This document shows, one piece after another, positions 25,183-33,902 of a DNA stretch of 64,000 nt. Below the pieces are notes generated by a model. It saw only the letters and a list, made by a program, of their open reading frames with translations. It had not been told where the DNA came from and did not search any database. Position numbers and translations under genes: made by a program. The stretch's first letter is position 1; each line of letters starts with the position of its first letter. Source of the stretch: Chromatiaceae bacterium (GTDB taxonomy: Bacteria; Pseudomonadota; Gammaproteobacteria; Chromatiales; Chromatiaceae). Location: NCBI GenBank assembly GCA_024235415.1, contig JACKML010000005.1, forward strand, positions 62,001-126,000. The letters are read 5' to 3'.

Positions 25183-25527
25183 ATGCCCCTGGCAGTTTCG
25201 AGCCGCGCACCAGTTACGACGGTCGCGACCTTTCCACTCGACGATGAAGGCTTCCTGCTGGAGCGCAAGCTCTGGACCCGGGACTTGGCCCAGCAACTCG
25301 CAGACCAGCAGGCACTGGGTACGCTGGGTCAGACCCAGTGGCTGATCATCGATTTTGTCCGCGACAGGTATTTTCGCCTTGGGGCCCTGCCGCCGATGCG
25401 CAATCTGTGTCGCAAACTGGGCGTCGATCGTGAGGCGGTGAAGAAGTCTTTTGGCGGCTGCCGTCAGCTGTGGCAGATAGCCGGCCTGCCAAACCCGGGT
25501 GAAGAGGCCCTCAGCTACATGGGCTGA
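25183..25527 (+). CDS. DsrC/TusE-superfamily protein lacking the canonical C-terminal cysteines (RspA-like)
   Basis: 114 residues, the usual DsrC length. Family hallmarks are present: FPLDDEGFLLERKLWTRDLA near the N-terminus, HW-like LGQTQWLIIDFVRDRYF, and PPMRNLCRKLG. The C-terminus ends in IAGLPNPGEEALSYMG instead of the usual arm with a penultimate Cys. By alignment the second redox Cys (ten residues upstream) is a Trp (W97), while an extra Cys sits at 93. So it cannot form the DsrC trisulfide and probably acts as a regulatory or binding paralogue. AAGGAG is 8 bases upstream of the ATG. Confidence 0.85.
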   Translation: MPLAVSSRAPVTTVATFPLDDEGFLLERKLWTRDLAQQLADQQALGTLGQTQWLIIDFVRDRYFRLGALPPMRNLCRKLGVDREAVKKSFGGCRQLWQIAGLPNPGEEALSYMG

Positions 25528-25635
25528 CGGCCCGCCGTCTGATCGACGGCGCCGGACGGCGCATCAGCTGTACAAGACGCCCGCCGCGCCCGCCACGATG
25601 GGTGCGGCGCCTTGCCACCTGCGCCAGGCGCGCGC

Positions 25636-26937
25636 CTATTCGACGACGCGATCGATAAGCAGCTGCACGCTTTGCGGCGGATTGGCGCTGTCCACGACCA
25701 CATCGCTCGCCACCAGGTCTCCGGCCTGCGTCCCCGCCTGACCACTCTTCGAGACCTTTGCACTGACCTTCACCCGGGCGAACGATGACAGCTTCATCGC
25801 CGGCATCATGGCCATCGCGTCGGTCAGGGTGACGGTCAGCGGCAACTCGCTGACCTGATGCCTGGCAACGGCCAGTGGCATTGGCGGCCCACTCTCGGCG
25901 CGAGCGAGTACGAACAGGGTGTCGCCGGGCGATGCCTTGTCGAGAACTGCAGGCGCCAGCGCCACCTCGACGGTGATCCTGGCACCGTCAATCGCAGTGC
26001 CGTCGGTCGTGGCGCTGTCAGTCGCGGGTGGTGCGGCGGACATGCCCGTGCCGCCCATGATCGGCGGTAGCATCGCGGCCTGCGCGGGCGGCTGCCCACC
26101 GGCCTGCGTGATCATCTGTCCCAGTTCGGCCTGCATCGCCGGTTCGTCGTCGAGCAAAGGGTAGGCGCGCTGCCAGTAATCGAGCGCCTTGGCGTTGTCG
26201 CCGGTGTCGGCCGCGGCATTACCCAATAGCCACATCGCCGTCACGCTTGTCGGGTCCAGTTGCAGGGCCTTTTCCAATAGCTCCATCGCACGCGGTCCGA
26301 CACGCCGACCGTCACGCATGGTTATTGCATCGGCAAGCGACAACAGGGCAGCGGTCTCCTCGGGCAGCAGGCGCACCACCTGTTCGAACGCATGCGCTGC
26401 CTCGGCGTAGTTCTGCAGTCGCATGTAGGTGCGGCCGAGCAGGAACCAGCCCTCGGCATTGTCCGGGTCGGCGTCCATCCGTGCGCGCAGTTTCTCCACC
26501 AGGTCGGCGATCGCCGGTACTTCACCGCTGCTGCCGTGCCCTGCAGCCGCACCGGTGGCGTTGCCTGAGCCCTCGATCAGGTTCGGCGAACCGATCTTCA
26601 GATAGGTCGGTACGGTGATCAGCGGGATCAGCAGCGCAGCGATGACCAGGGCGATGCGCCCACCGCTCGCTGAAGACGTCGGACGCGCGACGGCGGTACC
26701 CTCGAGATCCTGTGCAAGCGCCAGCTCGAGGTCCTGTTTCGCCTGTGTGAATTCCTCGTCCGACAGGTCGCCGGCATCCTTCTGCTTGACCAGTTCCGCG
26801 AGGTGTTCGCGTGCGATCTCGACGTTGAAGCGCTCGGTGGCATCCGTGCTCGCGCGGTGCTGCCTCAGCAGGGTGGGCGCAAGAATGGCCAGGGCCGCGA
26901 CAATCATCGCGGCGGAAATCATCCAGAACAGGGTCAT
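25636..26937 (-). CDS. ccmI: Cytochrome c maturation protein CcmI (CycH)
   Basis: 433 residues. Two membrane helices (~3-22 and ~94-112) flank a cytoplasmic helical loop (EHLAELVKQKDAGDLSDEEF), then periplasmic TPR repeats (~150-290; NAEGWFLLGRTYMRLQNYAEA). The C-terminal ~110 residues are a beta-rich domain (DTLFVLARAESGPPMPLAVAR) seen in long CcmI proteins. CcmI holds apocytochrome c for haem attachment by CcmF-H. It is the last gene of the ccm operon and overlaps ccmH by 4 bases. Confidence 0.92.
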   Translation of the reverse strand: MTLFWMISAAMIVAALAILAPTLLRQHRASTDATERFNVEIAREHLAELVKQKDAGDLSDEEFTQAKQDLELALAQDLEGTAVARPTSSASGGRIALVIAALLIPLITVPTYLKIGSPNLIEGSGNATGAAAGHGSSGEVPAIADLVEKLRARMDADPDNAEGWFLLGRTYMRLQNYAEAAHAFEQVVRLLPEETAALLSLADAITMRDGRRVGPRAMELLEKALQLDPTSVTAMWLLGNAAADTGDNAKALDYWQRAYPLLDDEPAMQAELGQMITQAGGQPPAQAAMLPPIMGGTGMSAAPPATDSATTDGTAIDGARITVEVALAPAVLDKASPGDTLFVLARAESGPPMPLAVARHQVSELPLTVTLTDAMAMMPAMKLSSFARVKVSAKVSKSGQAGTQAGDLVASDVVVDSANPPQSVQLLIDRVVE

Positions 26938-27410
26938 GCGTTTCTCTTGTCTCGGTCGGTATCGAGCAATGCCGCCGCATTCCTGATGCTGGCGTCATCG
27001 ATGTTATTGTCCTGCCCGGCACGGCGCCGCCGGACGGTGCGGATCAGCAGGCTTATCCCGATCACCAGAATGATGAACGGACCGGCCCACAGCAGCAGCG
27101 TGCTGTTGGTCAGGCGCGGGCGATACAGCACGAACTCGCCGTATCGGTCGACCATGTAGTCGACGATCTCGCCTTCGCTCTTGTCCTGCTTGACCATTTC
27201 GTAGGTCTTGCGACGCAGGTCGACGGCCAGTTCGGCGTTCGAATCGGCCAGGTTCTGGTTTTGACAGACCAGGCAGCGCAGTTCGGCAATCAGCTTGTTG
27301 TAGCGTGCCTCCTGCTCCGGGCCTTCGAAATTGTGCACCTCGACCCGGGCAGACGCAGAGACCGCGAGTAGCAGGGCGGCGACAAAGAACATGGACTTAA
27401 CAGACGTCAT
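26934..27410 (-). CDS. ccmH: Cytochrome c maturation protein CcmH
   Basis: 158 residues. A signal sequence (~1-22) precedes the periplasmic domain with the redox pair in LRCLVCQNQNLADSNAELA; a membrane helix lies at ~105-122, followed by a basic tail. CcmH reduces the apocytochrome CXXCH thiols before haem attachment. The start at 27410 overlaps the CcmG stop (ATGA); an upstream in-frame ATG was not used. E. coli's C-terminal TPR part is here the separate gene ccmI. Confidence 0.93.
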   Translation of the reverse strand: MTSVKSMFFVAALLLAVSASARVEVHNFEGPEQEARYNKLIAELRCLVCQNQNLADSNAELAVDLRRKTYEMVKQDKSEGEIVDYMVDRYGEFVLYRPRLTNSTLLLWAGPFIILVIGISLLIRTVRRRRAGQDNNIDDASIRNAAALLDTDRDKRNA

Positions 27411-27955
27411 GAGGCACTCCGGGCGGCCGCGAAGTAGCGGCTGAATTTTTCTTTCCATACCTGCGGCGTGATTGCCCCGGTGTGCTTCTCGCGCACGACG
27501 CCGCCAGCGTCGATCAGGAATGTCTCGGGTGCGCCGTACACGCCCCAGTCGATCGCTGCATTGCTGCTGGGGTCGAAAGCAATCTTCAGGAACGGGTTGC
27601 CGAGACGCTCGATCATGGCCTTGGCATCGGCCGCGTCATCGCGCCAATTGATGCCGACGATCGGAACGCCCTCGCGACGTGCCAGATAAACCAGGTATTC
27701 GTGCTCTTTCCAGCACTCCGGGCACCAGGTGCCCCAGACGTTCAACAGCCAGACCTTGCCGGCCATATCGGATGGGCGAACTGTCTGGGTCGGATCCAGC
27801 AGGTCCGGCAGGCTGAACTCCGGTGCGCTGCGTCCGATGAACTGGGTCGGCACGTCGCGCGGGTTGTACTCACCCTCGTTCATCTTGCCCAGCACGAACC
27901 AGAACAATCCGGCCAGGGCCAGAAACAGTACCAGTGGGACGACCGCCCGGGTCAT
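27407..27955 (-). CDS. ccmG: Thiol:disulfide oxidoreductase CcmG/DsbE
   Basis: 182 residues. One N-terminal helix (~6-24) anchors a periplasmic thioredoxin fold with the active site WGTWCPECWKEH, the family GSWCPxC-type signature. A cis-Pro segment (YGAPETFLIDAGG) is intact. It keeps apocytochrome c and CcmH cysteines reduced. It overlaps ccmF by 4 bases and ccmH by 4 bases. Confidence 0.94.
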   Translation of the reverse strand: MTRAVVPLVLFLALAGLFWFVLGKMNEGEYNPRDVPTQFIGRSAPEFSLPDLLDPTQTVRPSDMAGKVWLLNVWGTWCPECWKEHEYLVYLARREGVPIVGINWRDDAADAKAMIERLGNPFLKIAFDPSSNAAIDWGVYGAPETFLIDAGGVVREKHTGAITPQVWKEKFSRYFAAARSAS

Positions 27956-29916
27956 GCGGCGGCTCCCGCAGTATTGCCGTCGAGCTCACGCGTGCGGCGC
28001 GCCAGTGAGCGGTAGCGCCGATCGGTGGCCGCCAGGCCGCCACCGATTGCCATCAGCAGGCCACCGAGCCACAGCCAGCGTACAAAAGGCTTGTGGTAGA
28101 TACGCAGGCTCCAGGCGCCGTTACCCAGATCCTCGCCCAGGGCAACGAACAGGTCGCGTGTCAGACCGGCGTCAATCGCGGCCTCGGTCATCGGCATGGT
28201 CTGCACCAGGTAGATGCGTTTCTCCGGGTGCATCTCGGCGATCTTCTCACCATCCTTGCTGGCCACGAGGTTGCCACGATACGCAGTGTAGTTAGGTCCC
28301 TTGGTGGCCTCGACACTGATGAACTCGAACGCGTGACCGCCCATCTCATAGGTTTCGCCGGGCGCCAGGCGCACGTCTTTCTCGGTGGAATAGATCGACG
28401 TCAGCGTGACCCCGACGATAAACACCGCGATGCCCATGTGGCCGAGCACCATGCCCCAGAAACCGCGTGGGATGCTGCGCCAGGCATTCTGTGGCCCGAG
28501 GCGCTCGCGGATCACCACGATTGTCGATGCCGTCACCCAGATCGCGAGGACCATGCCAAACGCTGCCTGCCACGCGAACTGTGGTGTCAACACGATCGGG
28601 TAGGCAATGCCCAGCGTCAGGGCGACCACCGCGGCAACGCGCAGCTTGGGCCATAGGCGTTCAAAGCTGTCGCGTTTCCAGCGCGACAGCGCACCGATGC
28701 CGATCAACACCGCGAGCGGCGCGGTCAGCGGGATGAACACGCTGTTGAAGTAGGGCGGTCCGACCGAGATCTTGCCGAGATTCAGTGCATCGACCGCCAG
28801 CGGATACAGGGTGCCCAGCAGGATGCTGGCCGCCGCGACGACCAGAAACACGTTGTTCAGCAACAGGCCGGTCTCGCGCGACAGCAGGTCGAAGCGCACC
28901 GAGCTGCGGATCTGATTGGCGCGCAGGGCGTAGAGTGTCAGCGACGAGCCGACCACGGCCATCAGGAACAGCAGGATGAATACACCGCGCTCGGGGTCCG
29001 AGGCGAAGGCGTGCACCGAAGTCAGGACACCGGAGCGCACCAGGAAGGTGCCGAGCAGGCTCAGCGAGAAGGCGAAGATTGCCAGCAGCACTGTCCAGGC
29101 TTTGAATGCGCCGCGTTTCTCGGTGACTGCCAGCGAATGCATCAGCGCGGTGCCGACCAGCCACGGCATGAAGGAGGCGTTTTCGACCGGGTCCCAGAAC
29201 CACCAGCCGCCCCAGCCGAGTTCGTAGTACGCCCACCAACTGCCCAGCGTGATGCCGATGGTCAGGCACAGCCAGGCCATGTTGGTCCACGGCCGCGACC
29301 AGCGCGCCCAGGCCGCGTCGAGGCGGCCGCCCAGCATCGCGGCGATGGCGAAGGCGAAGGGTACCGCGAAGCCGACGTATCCCATGTATAGCATCGGCGG
29401 ATGGATGATCAGGCCGAAGTCCTGAAGCAAGGGGTTGAGGTCGCGACCGTCGGCCGGTGGCATCGGCAGGCGATCGAATGGATTGGAGGTCATCAGCATG
29501 AACAGCAGGAAGCCGACTGCGACCAGTCCCATGACGCCGATCACGCGGGCGATCATCGCCAGCGGGATGCTGCGGCTGAACATCGTCACGGCGCCGGTCC
29601 AGATCGACAAGGTCAACGCCCACAGCAGCAGCGAACCCTCATGTCCGCCCCACACTGCCGAGAACAAATACTGGGTGGGCAATTGCGTATTCGAGTTCTG
29701 TGCCACATAGGCGACGCTGAAATCGTGGGTAAGGAAGCTGTAGGTCAGCAGCGCGAAGGCGCTGAATACGAACAGCAGTTGCAGGCGTGCAGCGGGGTAA
29801 GCCAGTTGCATCCATGAGGTGATGCCGCGTTGTGCGCCGATCAGCGGGAATACCGCCTGGATGACCGACAGTGCCAGGGCGATCAGCAGGGCGATCTGGC
29901 CGAGTTCCGGAATCAT
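27952..29916 (-). CDS. ccmF: Cytochrome c-type haem lyase subunit CcmF
   Basis: 654 residues with many membrane helices. The haem-handling WWD motif is present (WGGWWFWDPVENASFMPWL, ~235-253), along with the conserved EGSLLLWAL and HPPMLYMGYVGF. It receives haem from CcmE and joins it to apocytochrome c with CcmH/I. It overlaps ccmE upstream and ccmG downstream by 4 bases each. Confidence 0.96.
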   Translation of the reverse strand: MIPELGQIALLIALALSVIQAVFPLIGAQRGITSWMQLAYPAARLQLLFVFSAFALLTYSFLTHDFSVAYVAQNSNTQLPTQYLFSAVWGGHEGSLLLWALTLSIWTGAVTMFSRSIPLAMIARVIGVMGLVAVGFLLFMLMTSNPFDRLPMPPADGRDLNPLLQDFGLIIHPPMLYMGYVGFAVPFAFAIAAMLGGRLDAAWARWSRPWTNMAWLCLTIGITLGSWWAYYELGWGGWWFWDPVENASFMPWLVGTALMHSLAVTEKRGAFKAWTVLLAIFAFSLSLLGTFLVRSGVLTSVHAFASDPERGVFILLFLMAVVGSSLTLYALRANQIRSSVRFDLLSRETGLLLNNVFLVVAAASILLGTLYPLAVDALNLGKISVGPPYFNSVFIPLTAPLAVLIGIGALSRWKRDSFERLWPKLRVAAVVALTLGIAYPIVLTPQFAWQAAFGMVLAIWVTASTIVVIRERLGPQNAWRSIPRGFWGMVLGHMGIAVFIVGVTLTSIYSTEKDVRLAPGETYEMGGHAFEFISVEATKGPNYTAYRGNLVASKDGEKIAEMHPEKRIYLVQTMPMTEAAIDAGLTRDLFVALGEDLGNGAWSLRIYHKPFVRWLWLGGLLMAIGGGLAATDRRYRSLARRTRELDGNTAGAAA

Positions 29917-30371
29917 AGCGGCTTGCTCCCCGGGTGACGTTCGCCCATCTTGCCGGCGCTTTCGAGTGCCGAGGCAACCTCGGGCGGCATGTAGGTCTCG
30001 TCGTGCTTGGCAAGGACCTCCTCGGCGACGAACACATTGTCCGGTCCCAGGCGGCCCTGGGCGATCACGCCCTGACCCTCGGCGAACAGGTCGGGCAGGA
30101 TGCCGCTGTAGGCGACGGTGATACTTTTCGCCATGTCGGTGACCACGAAGTTGACCGTCAGGCTGCCTTGCTCGCGCGTCACGCTGCCGGCCTCGACCAG
30201 TCCGCCAAGGCGGAATACGTGGTTGGGCGGCGCCTTCCCGTCGGCCACCTCGGTGGGCGAGAAGAAATACGAAAGATTGCCTTCGAGTGCATTCAGCACC
30301 AGGAAAGTGGCCAGGCCGAGGGCGGCGAGGGCAACGATGACGATTCCGAGCCGCTTGTGTCGCGCTTTCAT
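29913..30371 (-). CDS. ccmE: Haem chaperone CcmE
   Basis: 152 residues. An N-terminal membrane anchor (~8-28) is followed by a periplasmic OB-fold; the haem-binding His is in AKHDETYMPPEV (~130). FRLGGLVEAGSV and GILPDLFAEGQGVIAQG match the family. It carries haem covalently from CcmC to CcmF. It overlaps both ccmD and ccmF by 4 bases. Confidence 0.95.
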   Translation of the reverse strand: MKARHKRLGIVIVALAALGLATFLVLNALEGNLSYFFSPTEVADGKAPPNHVFRLGGLVEAGSVTREQGSLTVNFVVTDMAKSITVAYSGILPDLFAEGQGVIAQGRLGPDNVFVAEEVLAKHDETYMPPEVASALESAGKMGERHPGSKPL

Positions 30372-30535
30372 TGATTCACCTCTTGTTCGAGTCGGGCGAC
30401 GCGTGCAATGCGCTTCTTGATCTGTTGTGAGCGCGAGCGCAGCAGCAGCGGCTCGGCAATCATAAACAGCGCGGTTACGCCAAACGAGCCCCAGACATAA
30501 AGGCCGTAGCCGCCCATGTGGAAAAACTCGGCCAT
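30368..30535 (-). CDS. ccmD: Haem exporter protein CcmD
   Basis: 55 residues: a short N-terminus with GGYGLYVWGSFG, one membrane helix and a basic C-terminal tail (RSRSQQIKKRIARVARLE), as is standard for CcmD. The ATG at 30535 is just 2 bases after the ccmC stop region. CcmD helps release holo-CcmE from the CcmABC complex. Confidence 0.92.
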   Translation of the reverse strand: MAEFFHMGGYGLYVWGSFGVTALFMIAEPLLLRSRSQQIKKRIARVARLEQEVNQ

Positions 30536-30537
30536 GC

Positions 30538-31287
30538 TCAGGTCCGTCCTTCTGCCAGTTCGCGCACCCAGTTGGCGGACCGCTCGCGTTCCAGGATCAC
30601 GGCGCGTACTCGCGCCATCGAGACGGCGATCGAATACGCCCAGAAGCCGAGCGTCATGATCAGCATGGTTAACAGCATCGTCTCTTCCATCGTGGTCTCT
30701 TGATTCATGCGGATGGTGGAGCCCTGGTGCAGCGTGTTCCACCATTTCACCGAGTAATAGATGATTGGCACGTTGACCACGCCGACCAAGAGCAGGATCG
30801 CGCTTGCACGGTCGCCGCGGCGCGGGTCGTCGATCGCCGAGCGCAGCGCCATGTATCCGAGATACAGGAAAAGCAGGATAAGTTCCGAGGTGATGCGGGC
30901 GTCCCACACCCACCAGGTACCCCACATCGGCTTGCCCCAGAACGAGCCGGTCCACAGCGACAGGAACGCAAACATCGCCCCCGTCGGTGCCAGTGCTTGA
31001 GCCATCATTGCCGACAGGCGGGTATTGAACACCAGGCCCAGTGCCGCCCAGCCGGCCATTACCAGGTAAATGAACATCGACATCCATGACGCGGGTACGT
31101 GGACGAAGATAATCCGGTAGCCCTCACCTTGCTTGTAATCAGTGGGGGCGACGAAAAAGCTCATGTACAGGCCGATTGCGATCAGCACCACGGCGACGAC
31201 AGTCGATACCACGGATATCTTGCGCGCCAGCGGATAGAAGGTCGCAGGTGAGGAGAACTTGAACCAGTTGATGAATCGGGAAGACAT
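30538..31287 (-). CDS. ccmC: Haem export/handling protein CcmC
   Basis: 249 residues with six membrane helices and the WWD signature (WGTWWVWDARITSELILLFL, ~130-149), flanked by conserved His (FVHVPASWMSM). It loads haem onto CcmE. ATG at 31287 is preferred; an in-frame start 66 codons upstream is in non-family sequence. A 212-base gap separates it from ccmB, so the ccmC-ccmI block may have its own promoter. Confidence 0.94.
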   Translation of the reverse strand: MSSRFINWFKFSSPATFYPLARKISVVSTVVAVVLIAIGLYMSFFVAPTDYKQGEGYRIIFVHVPASWMSMFIYLVMAGWAALGLVFNTRLSAMMAQALAPTGAMFAFLSLWTGSFWGKPMWGTWWVWDARITSELILLFLYLGYMALRSAIDDPRRGDRASAILLLVGVVNVPIIYYSVKWWNTLHQGSTIRMNQETTMEETMLLTMLIMTLGFWAYSIAVSMARVRAVILERERSANWVRELAEGRT

Positions 31288-31499
31288 TGTGCCTCGGTCG
31301 ATACCGTTAATGATTTCCTGGCCTGGGGGCGGCGTTGGCCGCGCCGAACCCCGGCTGCTGCAAACCCGACTATTTTGCCCTAATCCGCACGTTGTTCCTT
31401 GATCTGACTGGTTTTTGTGCAGAGTTCGTTGTGACCCTGACGGCGTCGGGCCGTAGAGCCTACCGGAGTCGATAGACAGCTGCAAAATCCCAGAGTTCG

Positions 31500-32168
31500 C
31501 TAGTCTTCCGCAACCCGCAATGCCGCCGCGGTGGCGAGCGGTGCCAGCACCAGGCTTGCCACCAGGATTGCGCCCAGCAGCGACAGGTGCGATTGGCCTC
31601 CCAGACCGGACACGGTCGCCTCGACCGCCCCGGCGCCGAATATCAGGACGGGGATGTACAGCGGCAGCACCAGCAGCGCCAGCAGCACACCACCGGAACG
31701 CAGGCCCAGGGTCAGGGCGGCGCCGATGGCCCCGATCAGGCTCAGCGTCGGGGTGCCCAGCAACAGCGAGATCACGAGGGCCTGCAGTGCGTCCATCGAC
31801 AGGTCGTATTGCAGGCCCAGCAGTGGCGCAATGATCACCAGCGGCACGCCGCTGACCAGCCAGTGCGCGAGCACCTTGCCAGCCACCAGCAGTGCTACCG
31901 GTTGCGGAGTCAGCAGCATCTGTTCCAGCGTGCCGTCGCGATGGTCAGCGGAAAAAATCTGTTCCAGCGCCAGCATCGAGGCCAGCAGGGCGCCGACCCA
32001 CACGATACCGGGGGCGATGAGGCGCAGGGTGCCCGGTTCCGGGCCGATGCCCAGCGGAAAGAGGCTGACCACAATCACGAAAAAAATCAGCGTGGTAAAC
32101 ACGTCGGAACGCCGACGCATCGCAATCGTGAGGTCGCGCCGGATGATCCAGTACAAGGGCTCAAGCAT
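31500..32168 (-). CDS. ccmB: Haem exporter permease CcmB
   Basis: 222 residues with six hydrophobic segments. SFFVIVVSLFPLGIGP-like start (IFFVIVVSLFPLGIGPEP) and LFSADHRDGTLEQMLL-type segment (FSADHRDGTLEQML) are family hallmarks. Start at 32168 overlaps the ccmA end by 8 bases. With CcmA it forms the ABC complex needed for release of holo-CcmE. Confidence 0.93.
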   Translation of the reverse strand: MLEPLYWIIRRDLTIAMRRRSDVFTTLIFFVIVVSLFPLGIGPEPGTLRLIAPGIVWVGALLASMLALEQIFSADHRDGTLEQMLLTPQPVALLVAGKVLAHWLVSGVPLVIIAPLLGLQYDLSMDALQALVISLLLGTPTLSLIGAIGAALTLGLRSGGVLLALLVLPLYIPVLIFGAGAVEATVSGLGGQSHLSLLGAILVASLVLAPLATAAALRVAED

Positions 32169-32811
32169 CGGCGCTGCCCAGGGAGACGGTGCGCGTATGC
32201 TCACCGATCATCGGTACCGCCTGGTGGGTGGTGATGATCGCCATGCCGCCGTTTTCGACGTGCCGACGGATCACGTCCTGCAGCAGTTGCACCGCATTGA
32301 CGTCGAGCGCCGTGAAGGGCTCGTCGAGGATCCATACGCGGGCCTGGTTGGCAAGCAGCCGCGCCAGTGCAACGCGCCGCTTCTGTCCCTGCGACAGGTG
32401 TTTGCTGGGCAGGTCCTCGTGGCCCTTGAGGCCGATCTCTCCCAGCACCTCCCAGGCGCGTGCCTCGGACAGCTCGAAACCATCCAGCGTGGCCGCGATG
32501 CGCAGGTTCTCCGCCGCGGTCAGGTCCCCCTTGATGCCGTTCAGGTGACCCAGGTACAGCAGGTGGCGCGAATACTCCTCGCGCAGGCTGCGGATGTTGC
32601 GCCGGTCCCAGCGAACCTCGCCGGATTCCGGCAGCAGCAGGCCGGCCAGCGCACGCAACAGCGTCGTTTTGCCAGTGCCGTTGCGGCCTTTGAGGTGCAG
32701 CAGTTCCGCCGGGCGGACCTCAAAGCTGAGGTCGCGAAACAGCACGCGGTCGCCGCGCACGCAACTGAGCGCATCGATCTCCAGTGTGGGCGCGGCGGTG
32801 CCGTGGTTCAT
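32161..32811 (-). CDS. ccmA: Haem exporter ATPase CcmA
   Basis: 216 residues with all ABC ATPase motifs: Walker A GRNGTGKTTLLRAL (~41-54), the signature LSQGQKRRVALARLL, and Walker B VWILDEPFTALD. It powers the CcmABC complex. It is the first gene of the minus-strand ccm operon, divergent from the Crp/Fnr regulator. Confidence 0.95.
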   Translation of the reverse strand: MNHGTAAPTLEIDALSCVRGDRVLFRDLSFEVRPAELLHLKGRNGTGKTTLLRALAGLLLPESGEVRWDRRNIRSLREEYSRHLLYLGHLNGIKGDLTAAENLRIAATLDGFELSEARAWEVLGEIGLKGHEDLPSKHLSQGQKRRVALARLLANQARVWILDEPFTALDVNAVQLLQDVIRRHVENGGMAIITTHQAVPMIGEHTRTVSLGSADA

Positions 32812-33048
32812 AGCGTCGGGGCTTGCGGAATCAAGCGCGCAAGTTTACACGATTCGTCGCCACAGCCAGTGTTACAGGTGGAAGCGACAGGCAAACCCCT
32901 GTCAGCCGCATGGGAACTGGCGTGCAACATGCGCGTCTGGTGGGATATTCTGCGCGTTGCAGATTGGCTGCCGTGGCCTGCTGGTCGTGCGCCTGGGGGC
33001 GGCGAGGTCCGGGGCGACGCCAAGCGAATGCGCAGGAGACGAGAGAGC

Positions 33049-33801
33049 GTGCTGAAAAACAAGTTGACCGAGATCCGCGCCTTGCCGACGCGATGCGGTA
33101 TCTGCCCGATACGGGAAAAGGCGCTTTTCCAGGTCGTCGCCGAAACTTATCTGACCGATGCCGAATCACGCCGCACCGCTCAGTACCGTCTTCCGGCGCG
33201 TTCCCACCTTTACCAGGAATCGGCTCCGGCGGCGATGGCCTACACCCTGTTCGACGGCTGGCTGCTGCTCTATCGCACCCACTCCGATGGCAGCCGCCAG
33301 GGACTGCGGGTAGCGTTGCCCGGCGATTTCGTCGGGTATGCACCTATGTCCGATTCGCTCCACAGCCACGGTGCACTGGCGATTACTGACGTCGTGGTCT
33401 GCGGATTTCGCCAGACCGATCTGCACGCGATGATCGACACCCACACCGACATTGCGCGTCAGATCACCAGTATCCAGGCACGCTATCTCATGACCTGTGA
33501 GTCCAACGTGCTGGGTCTGGGACGCAAATCGGCCGAGCAGCGGATCGCGCACGCCGTGGTCGATTTATATCATCGGCTCGATCGGCGCCACGAGGTTGAT
33601 GGCCAGTCGCACAGCATGCCCTTCCCCCTGACCCAGGAGATGCTGGGTGAACTGACGGGGTTGACGCCGGTGCACACCAACCGCGTTCTGCGCAAGTTGC
33701 GGTCCGACGGCATCATGCTGTGCGAGCGCCACCGGGTGGAGATCCTGGATCTGGCGCGTCTGATCAAAGTGGCCGACTACCGGGTCGGCAGCAGCCTCTG
33801 A
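33049..33801 (+). CDS. Crp/Fnr-family transcriptional regulator
   Basis: 250 residues. The cyclic-nucleotide-binding-like beta barrel spans ~35-150 and the DNA-binding domain ~165-245 (LTQEMLGELTGLTPVHTNRV). N-terminal cysteines C16 and C19 (RCGIC) plus C118 and C150 could bind a cluster or sense redox, but the spacing differs from E. coli FNR. The recognition helix lacks the E-SR motif that reads the FNR box. GTG at 33049 has GGAGACGAGAG upstream; an ATG at 33028 has none. It lies between ccm and a cytochrome c, so control of respiration is inferred. Confidence 0.85.
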   Translation: MLKNKLTEIRALPTRCGICPIREKALFQVVAETYLTDAESRRTAQYRLPARSHLYQESAPAAMAYTLFDGWLLLYRTHSDGSRQGLRVALPGDFVGYAPMSDSLHSHGALAITDVVVCGFRQTDLHAMIDTHTDIARQITSIQARYLMTCESNVLGLGRKSAEQRIAHAVVDLYHRLDRRHEVDGQSHSMPFPLTQEMLGELTGLTPVHTNRVLRKLRSDGIMLCERHRVEILDLARLIKVADYRVGSSL

Positions 33802-33836
33802 TCGGGGCGGCAGTACCGCAGCGGTGCGCTAGCCGC

Positions 33837-33842
33837 TATAAT
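33837..33842 (+). promoter_or_regulatory. Possible -10 element upstream of the cytochrome c gene
   Basis: An exact TATAAT lies 61 bases before the cytochrome start. No matching -35 box is seen at 17 bases, so the promoter may need an activator, possibly the adjacent Crp/Fnr protein. An imperfect palindrome (TCAATGATTGA, 33873-33883) sits between it and the start. Confidence 0.35.
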
Positions 33843-33902
33843 CGTGCGGCATTTTTTCAGGCCGATTCCGGTCAATGATTGAAATTCCGAGGAGCGACAA
33901 CA

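Noticed and set aside
32820..32835. Inverted repeat GCTTG-N6-CAAGC before ccmA, considered as an FNR-type site
   Set aside because: The spacing is TTG-N6-CAA rather than TTG-N8-CAA, and the neighbouring regulator lacks the E-SR recognition residues.
31531..33048. Long plus-strand open frame leading into the Crp/Fnr gene
   Set aside because: It is antisense to ccmB and ccmA; only the part from 33049 has family similarity.
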